Of a DNA stretch of 64,000 nt, positions 57,698 to 64,000 are shown one piece after another. The position numbers and the translations under genes were made by a program. This DNA is from an uncultured Acidobacteriota bacterium (GTDB lineage: Bacteria > Acidobacteriota > Terriglobia > Terriglobales > Acidobacteriaceae). The notes below the pieces were generated by a model. It saw only the letters and a program-made list of their open reading frames with translations. It searched no databases and had not been told where the DNA came from. The stretch covers positions 62,001 to 126,000 of the forward strand of contig CAIQPK010000059.1 in assembly GCA_903873705.1 (NCBI GenBank). The letters run 5' to 3'. Numbering within the stretch: position 1 is the stretch's first letter; each line of letters opens with the position of its first letter.

Positions 57698-59416
57698 CTA
57701 GGTTTGTAGCACTCCCGGATTGAACTTCGGTACGTCCGGATTGAGCGCGCAGGCTTCCAGGGCGGTCATCAGGACTTCGCGGGTTTTGGCGGGGTCGATG
57801 ATGGCGTCGATCCAGAGGCGGGCGGCGCCGTAGCGGGGGTCGGCCTGGGCGTCGTAGGTGGACTTGATCTCGTCGTAGATGCCGGCTTTCTCTTCGGGTG
57901 AGAGGAGTTTGCCGGAGCGCTCCAGCTGTTTGACGCGGACTTCTACGAGCGTGTTCGCGGCCGAGGCGCCGCTCATGACCGCGTAGCGCGCCGTGGGCCA
58001 GGCGAAGAGAAAGCGCGGGTCGTACGCCTTGCCGCACATGGCGTAGTGGCCGGCGCCGAAGCTGCCGCCGAGGATGACCGTAATCTTGGGCACCACCGAG
58101 GTGGAGACCGCCGAGACCATCTTGGCGCCGGCGCGGATGATGCCTGACCACTCGGCGTCCTTGCCGACCATGAAGCCGTTGACGTCGTGCAGAAAGATGA
58201 GCGGGACCAGGGACTGGTTGCAGTCCATGATGAAGCGTGCGGCCTTCTGCGCGGACTCGGTATAGATGACGCCGCCGAACTCGGTGCGCTTGCTGCCGGC
58301 CTGGGGGCCCATGGAGACGGTCTGGGACTGGTTGAGCTTCTGGTTGGCGACAATGCCGACGGCTCGTCCGCCGATGCGGGCGTAGCCGCAGACCAGGGTG
58401 CGGCCGAAGTCGGCCTTGTACTCGTCGAACTCGGAGCGGTCTGTGATGCGCCCAATGACTTCCCTCACGTCATAAGCATTGCTGGCGCCGGGGGTGGGGT
58501 CGAGGAGGGTGTAGAGGTCGTCGGCAGGGTAGAGGGGGGCGTCCCTGGCGTGATCGAAGGCGATGCGGGAGAACGGGGCACCGGGACGCTCGCCGATTTT
58601 GCCGACGATGGACCGCAGGCGGGCAATGCAGAGGTGGTCGTTGGGCTCCTTGAAGTCGACCGTGCCAGAGATTTCGGCGTGCATGGCGGCGCCGCCGAGG
58701 GTCTCGGCGTCGGTCTTCTGGCCGATGGCGGCCTGGACGAGGGCGGGGCCGGCGAGGAAGAGGCCGGAGCCCTCGGTCATGAGGACGGTGTCGGTCATGA
58801 CCGGGAGGTAGGCGCCGCCGGCGACGCACATGCCCATAATGGCCGTGATCTGCGGGATGCCGAGCGAGCTCATGACGGCGTTGTTGCGGAAGACGCGGCC
58901 GAAGTCGTCCTGGTCGGGGAAAACGTCCTCCTGCAGGGGGAGGAAGACGCCGGAAGAGTCGACCAGGTAGAGGGTGGGGATGCGGTTTTCGAACGCTATG
59001 TGTTGTGCGCGCAGGACCTTCTTGGCCGTCATGGGGAAGAAGGCGCCGGCTTTGACGGTCGCGTCGTTGGCGATGACCATGCAGAGGCGGCCGGAAACGC
59101 GGGCGAGGCCAGTGACCACGCCGGCGCCCGGGGCGCCGCCGAACTCGGCGTACATGCCGTGGGCGGCCCAGAGGCCGAGTTCGAGGAGCTCGGTGCCGGG
59201 GTCCAGCAGCAGGGCGAGGCGCTCGCGGACGGTGAGGCGGCCTTTGGCGCGCTGGGCCTCGGCGGCCCTGGTTCCTCCGCCAGCTTTAAGGTTGCCTTCC
59301 TCGGTGCGAAAGGCGGTTAATAGGCCTAAGAGGGCCAATCTGTTCGCCTTTGACCGGTCCGAAGAAAGATTGAGGATTGATCTAAGCTGGTTTTCCACAG
59401 GTGTGGTGTCCGACAT
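57698..59416 (-). CDS. Acyl-CoA carboxylase carboxyltransferase subunit (methylcrotonoyl-CoA carboxylase beta-like)
   Basis: KGRLTVRERLALLLDPGTELLELGLWAAHGMY; YLVDSSGVFLPLQEDVFPDQDDFGRVFRNNAVMSSLGIPQI; GSFGAGHYAMCGKAYDPRFLFAWP. Confidence 0.93.
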   Translation of the reverse strand: MSDTTPVENQLRSILNLSSDRSKANRLALLGLLTAFRTEEGNLKAGGGTRAAEAQRAKGRLTVRERLALLLDPGTELLELGLWAAHGMYAEFGGAPGAGVVTGLARVSGRLCMVIANDATVKAGAFFPMTAKKVLRAQHIAFENRIPTLYLVDSSGVFLPLQEDVFPDQDDFGRVFRNNAVMSSLGIPQITAIMGMCVAGGAYLPVMTDTVLMTEGSGLFLAGPALVQAAIGQKTDAETLGGAAMHAEISGTVDFKEPNDHLCIARLRSIVGKIGERPGAPFSRIAFDHARDAPLYPADDLYTLLDPTPGASNAYDVREVIGRITDRSEFDEYKADFGRTLVCGYARIGGRAVGIVANQKLNQSQTVSMGPQAGSKRTEFGGVIYTESAQKAARFIMDCNQSLVPLIFLHDVNGFMVGKDAEWSGIIRAGAKMVSAVSTSVVPKITVILGGSFGAGHYAMCGKAYDPRFLFAWPTARYAVMSGASAANTLVEVRVKQLERSGKLLSPEEKAGIYDEIKSTYDAQADPRYGAARLWIDAIIDPAKTREVLMTALEACALNPDVPKFNPGVLQT

Positions 59417-59479
59417 GAGGTGCTCCGGGTGGCCGCAAGGGGCTACAACTTTGGTCCGGGACGTGCCCGTTTAGTTCCA

Positions 59480-59619
59480 GATTGCCCCCCCATTTTCGCC
59501 GATTCGGAGGTTACGTGCGGCCGAAAAAACGGCTTTTCGGGGTACGGCTAAGGGCTAGATTCGACGTATTTTGTCTCGGATTGGCCCAAAATAGGGCAAA
59601 AATGAGGGGGGGGGTAATC
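59480..59619. repeat. Imperfect inverted repeat with poly-C/poly-G arms and internal hairpin
   Basis: GATTGCCCCCCCATTTTCGCC (59480-59500) vs GGGCAAAAATGAGGGGGGGGGTAATC (59594-59619); inner CCGAAAA-aacggc-TTTTCGG. Confidence 0.65.
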
Positions 59620-59669
59620 AGCATCGTGTTACGAGACGAAAAACAATGATTACTTTTTGTCGATTTTGC

Positions 59670-59698
59670 TTGCTCAATTTCGGGACGATGGGTAGTAT
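59670..59698 (+). promoter_or_regulatory. Predicted sigma70 promoter for the PEP-CTERM gene
   Basis: TTGCTC-17 nt-TAGTAT, 33 nt before TTG start with GGAGG RBS between. Confidence 0.5.
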
Positions 59699-59730
59699 TC
59701 GAGTTGCACCTACAATTTGGAGGCTACCCC

Positions 59731-60378
59731 TTGAAGAAATTATTGTCTCTCGGAGCTCTTTGCGCGTTGTTCCTCGCTGCTCCCCTCGTTGCCAGCGCCA
59801 CCACTCTGAATGGTGATGCGTCTGCAACCTTTACCTTTGCGGCTGGTGCTGCTACCGGCAAGCCCTCGTTCGCGACCGGCTGCCCGTCTGCTTGCACCTT
59901 CAACAACCTGTTCACCTCGATCACGTGGATCAGCGGTCAGGTACAGCCTGGAGACGGCGACTTTGCGCTGATCCCCACCGACACCCCGCTCTCTGGCGAT
60001 AAGACCCTGACGTTTGGTGCTGGCACCGACGGCAAGGGTGGCATCTCCAACCCGTTCGTGATCAACTTCGGCAGCCTCGGCTACTTCGTCGAGACCGTTG
60101 ACCCGGTCGTCGCTTTCGCCAACAACACCTTCCTTTCGGTGGTGTTGAGCGGCTTCTTTGTTCCGCAGGGTGCCCTGGCAACCTCTAGCTTTACGACCAC
60201 GTCCGCTGACTTGGCTGTGTCGTTCACGAAGTCGGGCAACAACTACAGCGGTGGTTTCACGCTGACGTCGCCCTCCGACTTCAACCCGCCTCAGATTCCT
60301 GAGCCGTCCAGCCTGATCCTCCTGGGCACCGGCCTGCTCGGTACCTTTGGCGCGATGCGTCGCCGCTTCGTTGCCTAG
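59731..60378 (+). CDS. PEP-CTERM sorting-domain protein
   Basis: TTG start MKKLLSLGALCALFLAAPLVASA; C-term PEPSSLILLGTGLLGTFGAMRRRFVA. Confidence 0.88.
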   Translation: MKKLLSLGALCALFLAAPLVASATTLNGDASATFTFAAGAATGKPSFATGCPSACTFNNLFTSITWISGQVQPGDGDFALIPTDTPLSGDKTLTFGAGTDGKGGISNPFVINFGSLGYFVETVDPVVAFANNTFLSVVLSGFFVPQGALATSSFTTTSADLAVSFTKSGNNYSGGFTLTSPSDFNPPQIPEPSSLILLGTGLLGTFGAMRRRFVA

Positions 60379-60412
60379 TCAACTCGCCCCCTGGGGTAGT
60401 AGCTAGCAAGAG

Positions 60413-60444
60413 AGCCGGACAGCTAACAAGCTGTCCGGCTTTCT
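60413..60444 (+). terminator. Rho-independent terminator
   Basis: Perfect 12-bp stem AGCCGGACAGCT-aaca-AGCTGTCCGGCT followed by TTCT. Confidence 0.85.
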
Positions 60445-60480
60445 CGCGTTTGGGGCACGGTGTGCGGTAAAACTGGTGGT

Positions 60481-61113
60481 ATGACGCTTACCGATAACGA
60501 TGCCCTGCTGATCATCGACCTGCAAAATGACTTCTGCCCGGGTGGTCGGCTGGCTGTGGCGGGTGGAGATGAGATTGTTCCGCTGGTGAATACGCTGGCG
60601 GGCCGATTCCAGCACGTGCTGCTTACCCAGGACTGGCACCCGGAGCAGCATATTTCGTTTGCCAGCTCGCATGCCGGGGCTGCACCGTTCCAAACGATAG
60701 CCGCACCGTATGGGGGGCAGGCCCTGTGGCCCGACCATTGCGTGCAGGGGAGCGAGGGTGCGGCCCTGCACGCTGCCCTGAATGCACCGCAGACCGAGTT
60801 AGTGCTGCGTAAAGGCTTCCGGCAAGAGATTGACAGCTACTCCGCGTTCCTCGAAAACGACCACCAGACGCACACGGGACTGGCCGGCTACCTGCGGGAG
60901 CGTGGGCTGACGCGGCTCTTCCTGGTGGGGCTGGCCTACGATTTCTGCGTTCGGTTTTCCGCAATCGACGGTAAAGAGTTGGGCTTCGAGACCCTGGTGA
61001 TCGAGGATGCCACACGCGCGGTGGGGCTACCGGGGTCGGTGGATGCAACGCATGCGGCGTTGGCGAGCGCAGGTGTGCCACGCATCGCGTCCCGCATGAT
61101 TCTGACGCCATGA
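60481..61113 (+). CDS. pncA: Nicotinamidase (isochorismatase family)
   Basis: ALLIIDLQNDFCPGGRLAVAGGDEIVPLVN; TQDWHPEQHISFASSH; GLAYDFCVRFSAIDG. Confidence 0.92.
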   Translation: MTLTDNDALLIIDLQNDFCPGGRLAVAGGDEIVPLVNTLAGRFQHVLLTQDWHPEQHISFASSHAGAAPFQTIAAPYGGQALWPDHCVQGSEGAALHAALNAPQTELVLRKGFRQEIDSYSAFLENDHQTHTGLAGYLRERGLTRLFLVGLAYDFCVRFSAIDGKELGFETLVIEDATRAVGLPGSVDATHAALASAGVPRIASRMILTP

Positions 61114-61469
61114 CCGTGCCAACGCAATGGGAGCGCGCAGACTGGCCCGAGGCCATGGCGACGGTCACAGAGTGCCGTTACGATGTGGGAGCGTTGCGCT
61201 CGATGGCGTTTGGTCTGCCGACCTCGCGGCGCTTTGTGATCACGTTCAACTACTGGGCGGACGGCGAGCTGCGCGACGGTGAGTACCGCTCCGCCAAAGC
61301 CATTCCGCAGGGAACGCTGTTTCCGATTCGCTATGACCCAGCGGCGCCTGAACAGCACGATCAACACGTCGCGGCGTTCCCTGCCCGAGGAATCCTGGTA
61401 GGAATTGGGCTGCTCGGCTCGGTTGTCCTGATGCTCCTGTGGCTGGCCCTATCGCGAAGGGCGCTATAA
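61110..61469 (+). CDS. DUF3592-like membrane protein
   Basis: ATGA overlap with pncA; C-terminal TM ILVGIGLLGSVVLMLLWLAL. Confidence 0.6.
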   Translation: MTVPTQWERADWPEAMATVTECRYDVGALRSMAFGLPTSRRFVITFNYWADGELRDGEYRSAKAIPQGTLFPIRYDPAAPEQHDQHVAAFPARGILVGIGLLGSVVLMLLWLALSRRAL

Positions 61470-62057
61470 CCCCAGCTCCGCTGCGTGGTGCTGCATGGCG
61501 CTGAGGCAGTTGGCGATGTGGTCCTCTACTGGCAGACCGAGCAGTTCGGCGCCCAGCGTCATGTCCTCGCGCTTGACGGCACGCGCGAAGGCTTTGTCCT
61601 TCATCTTTTTCCTCACGCCGGCGGCCTCTACGTCCGCAATCGCCCTGGACGGCTTGACCAGGGCGCAGGCGGTAAGGAAGCCGGCCAGTTCATCGCAGGC
61701 GAAGAGAGCGCGGTCGAGGTGGGACTCGGGTTTCACGCCGGAGTAGTCAGCATGGGCGAGGATGGCATGCAGCATCTCTTCGGGCCAGCCGCGCTCGCGC
61801 AGATAAGCGACGCCGACGAAGGGATGCTCGGCGGGCGTGGGGTGGCGCTCGTAGTCGAAGTCATGCAGCAGTCCGGCGCAACGATACAGCGCGACGAACC
61901 GCGCCGCTTCTTCGCCCGTGAGACCGAGGCGCTGCGCTTCCCGAGCACCGTAGCTCTCGGTGCAGCAGGCGACGGCGAGCCCGTGCTTGATGAGCGATTC
62001 ACTGGCGGTCCATTCGCGTAAAAGCGCTTCTGCCACTGCGGGGTTCAGGTCATGCAT
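61464..62057 (-). CDS. HD-domain hydrolase
   Basis: ESLIKHGLAVACCTESYG; YRCAGLLHDFDYERHP; VAYLRERGWPEEMLHAILAHADY. Confidence 0.85.
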   Translation of the reverse strand: MHDLNPAVAEALLREWTASESLIKHGLAVACCTESYGAREAQRLGLTGEEAARFVALYRCAGLLHDFDYERHPTPAEHPFVGVAYLRERGWPEEMLHAILAHADYSGVKPESHLDRALFACDELAGFLTACALVKPSRAIADVEAAGVRKKMKDKAFARAVKREDMTLGAELLGLPVEDHIANCLSAMQHHAAELGL

Positions 62058-62178
62058 ACGTGGTTACCTCTTTACTCGGAAAACAGGATTGCTCTCTACT
62101 TTATTGCGAGAGGGGTTAACTCTTCTGGTTCTTATCTATTTTCTTACCTGAATCTTTGGCAATACTCTTGACTCATTC

Positions 62179-62191
62179 GACACCCAGTGTC
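62179..62191. promoter_or_regulatory. Possible operator palindrome GACAC-CCA-GTGTC
   Basis: Between TTGACT (62168-62173) and a weak -10, upstream of the XRE gene. Confidence 0.4.
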
Positions 62192-62272
62192 ACTCTAGGC
62201 ACATCGGTTCACTTCTTATCGGACGTGAATTGTGCGGTGTCCTTGCTCTGGCTACCGCCCGCAACACACAAT

Positions 62273-62848
62273 ATGGCAACCATGATGGCGCCCCTCGGCG
62301 CAACGGTACCACAGCCCCAGGCTATGGCCGCAGTTGAGCGCGAGGTCCTTCGTTGCGAAGGCTGCAAGCTGGTGCAATTCCGCACCGCCACAGAGACGTG
62401 CCGCCGCTGCAAGAAGTCGTTGCTGCCGGAGCTCCCCAAACCTCAAGCTGCGATTGCTCTGGTTCCTGAACCTGTGGCGAAGGCCGAGTCAGGCGATATC
62501 CAGGTGGCGACGGCGGTTCGCGATCTGCGCCATGTGCGCAATCTTTCGCAGCGGCAGCTGGCCGGCCGGATGGGCGTGCCACGCACCTACATTTCCAAGA
62601 TTGAGAATGGCAAGGCCATGCCAACGCTCTCGTCGCTGGACCGCCTGGCGCGGGCGTTGCAGGTGGACATCTCTGCCCTGCTGCGCGATGCTCCGCGGCG
62701 TCATCAGGACGAGACGGCCGTGCTGACGACCGACCCGTTTCTCGCAGAGATTGCCAAGTATGCTGAAAACCTGACCTCGACGCAGAAGTCGATCTTCCTC
62801 AACCATGTTCGCGAGCTCGCACAGAGCCACGCACGGCGCTCAGCGTAA
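62273..62848 (+). CDS. XRE-family HTH regulator with N-terminal zinc-ribbon-like CxxC/CxxC module
   Basis: CEGCKLVQFRTATETCRRCKKSLLPE; VRDLRHVRNLSQRQLAGRMGVPRTYISKIENGKAMPTLSSLDRLARAL. Confidence 0.85.
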   Translation: MATMMAPLGATVPQPQAMAAVEREVLRCEGCKLVQFRTATETCRRCKKSLLPELPKPQAAIALVPEPVAKAESGDIQVATAVRDLRHVRNLSQRQLAGRMGVPRTYISKIENGKAMPTLSSLDRLARALQVDISALLRDAPRRHQDETAVLTTDPFLAEIAKYAENLTSTQKSIFLNHVRELAQSHARRSA

Positions 62849-62920
62849 GCGCCACTGTACTGCGCGATCTTCGGCGCCGCTTCATCAAGGGGGAGCGGCG
62901 CCTCTCCGTTTCGCGCAGGT

Positions 62921-63100
62921 CTACTGATTTTGACTTGGCGGATTTCTGGATGCTGCCATCTTGTGGGTCATGACGGCGTAACCGATTCCCAGCAAGACGA
63001 TGATGATGCCGAGTACCATCCTCAGGGCTCTGGTAAACGCCCGTTTTCCGGGCTTACCGGGCTCGATGCTCGGGGTGGTAAGAGGGTGTGCGATGCCCAT
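62921..63100 (-). CDS. Small single-TM protein (59 aa), absent from ORF track
   Basis: GGAGGT RBS then MGIAHPLTTPSIEPGKPGKRAFTRALRMVLGIIIVLLGIGYAVMTHKMAASRNPPSQNQ*. Confidence 0.6.
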   Translation of the reverse strand: MGIAHPLTTPSIEPGKPGKRAFTRALRMVLGIIIVLLGIGYAVMTHKMAASRNPPSQNQ

Positions 63101-63259
63101 TGATGAGACCTCCGGGGCGTCATGAGGGCGGAATGGCTCACGTCCTATCCATTATGAGATGCCAAAACCGCGCATCATAGCTATGATTGCGCCTCGACAC
63201 GCGCTGCCTGTTTCCTGTTGCGCGTATTTGCGCTAACCTCATCAGAAGCGAGCCAATCG

Positions 63260-64000
63260 TTGTTTGAGCCCACTCCATCCCGTGTTTACCAGCGCTCCGG
63301 ACGCGCTCATGAGCTTTCCAGCGAAGAGCGTGCGATCTTTGCGTCGCTCGACCCCTCGCGGCTGCCGCAGCACGTGGCCGTCATTATGGACGGCAACGGC
63401 CGCTGGGCAGGCAAGCGCGCGCTGAAGCGCTTCCTGGGGCATCAGCAGGGTGCGGAGTCGGTGCAGTTCGTGGTGGAGACGGCCTCGCGGATCGACCTGC
63501 CGTGGCTGACGCTGTATGCGTTTTCGCTGGAGAACAATCTGCGGCGGCCGAAGTCCGAAGTCAGCTTCCTGATGAAGCTGCTCAAGAACTACCTGATGTC
63601 GAACGTGAAGCGGATGAACGATAACAACATCCGCATGGCCTACATTGGCCGCACCGCCGAACTGCCCGAAGAGGTGCAGGACTCGATGCGCTGGGCCGAA
63701 GAACAGACGGCCAAGAACACGGGAACGACGCTGACTCTGGCACTGAATTATGGGTCGCGGTCGGAGATTGTGGACTCGGCGCGCAGCCTGCTGCGCAATA
63801 TGCTGGCCGAGGCCGATCAGCGCGGGATTTCGCTACAGGACATGCTCGCCGCCGAAGGCACCGAAGACGCACTGCGGGCGCGCATCGATGAGGACCAGAT
63901 CTCGGCTAACCTCTACACAGCGCACATGCCGGACCCCGACCTGGTGATTCGCACCTCCGGCGAGCAGCGGATTTCCAACTTCCTGCTGTGGCAGATTGCG
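63260..64000 (+). CDS. uppS: Undecaprenyl diphosphate synthase (cis-prenyltransferase), 3' truncated by window
   Basis: Frame from TTG 63260; LPQHVAVIMDGNGRWAGKRALKRFLGHQQGAE; LTLYAFSLENNLRRPKSEV; MPDPDLVIRTSGEQRISNFLLWQIA; not in ORF track because it runs off the edge. Confidence 0.95.
   Translation, partial: MFEPTPSRVYQRSGRAHELSSEERAIFASLDPSRLPQHVAVIMDGNGRWAGKRALKRFLGHQQGAESVQFVVETASRIDLPWLTLYAFSLENNLRRPKSEVSFLMKLLKNYLMSNVKRMNDNNIRMAYIGRTAELPEEVQDSMRWAEEQTAKNTGTTLTLALNYGSRSEIVDSARSLLRNMLAEADQRGISLQDMLAAEGTEDALRARIDEDQISANLYTAHMPDPDLVIRTSGEQRISNFLLWQIA

Noticed and set aside
57693-58151. N-terminal extension of the 57336..58151 ORF
   Set aside because: Overlaps the carboxylase gene in another frame; the native start is most likely ATG at 57692.
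58187-59320. 377-aa plus ORF opposite the carboxylase gene
   Set aside because: Antisense shadow of the carboxyltransferase; Gly/Glu/Asp/Val-rich.

Overview
GC-rich chromosomal window, probably from an acidobacterium (Terriglobia-like; inferred from gene content and intergenic repeats, not tested). About 65 protein genes are supported, mostly core metabolism: threonine synthase; a lysine/DAP block (dapB, lysC, asd, dapA, dapD); nrdR; NAD-type isocitrate/isopropylmalate dehydrogenase; RNase J; OPT transporter; alaS; recX; heme O synthase; ssb; frataxin; leucine/acyl-CoA catabolism genes; and a 3'-truncated uppS at the right edge. One tRNA-Thr(CGT) is on the minus strand. I see no CRISPR array, prophage, IS element or recognisable defence island. 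The most unusual content is non-coding: (1) a composite repeat (TGTCATTCC head, GTTGCC-type hexamer tract, palindromic tail) whose head sits sense-oriented 3' of genes at several loci; (2) a palindromic repeat of the GGGTGCCCCAT type that appears to lie in frame inside an S9 peptidase gene; (3) a hairpin element with an identical 15-nt loop core and CAGACC iterons, present twice, one copy abutting the recX start; (4) a structured RNA-like locus with mutually exclusive pairings; (5) a strong promoter plus hairpin upstream of tRNA-Thr that may define an sRNA or leader. Protein-level curiosities are a twitch-type radical SAM gene with a tiny upstream ORF, a MerR-TPR fusion, and a zinc-ribbon XRE regulator with a palindrome in its putative promoter.
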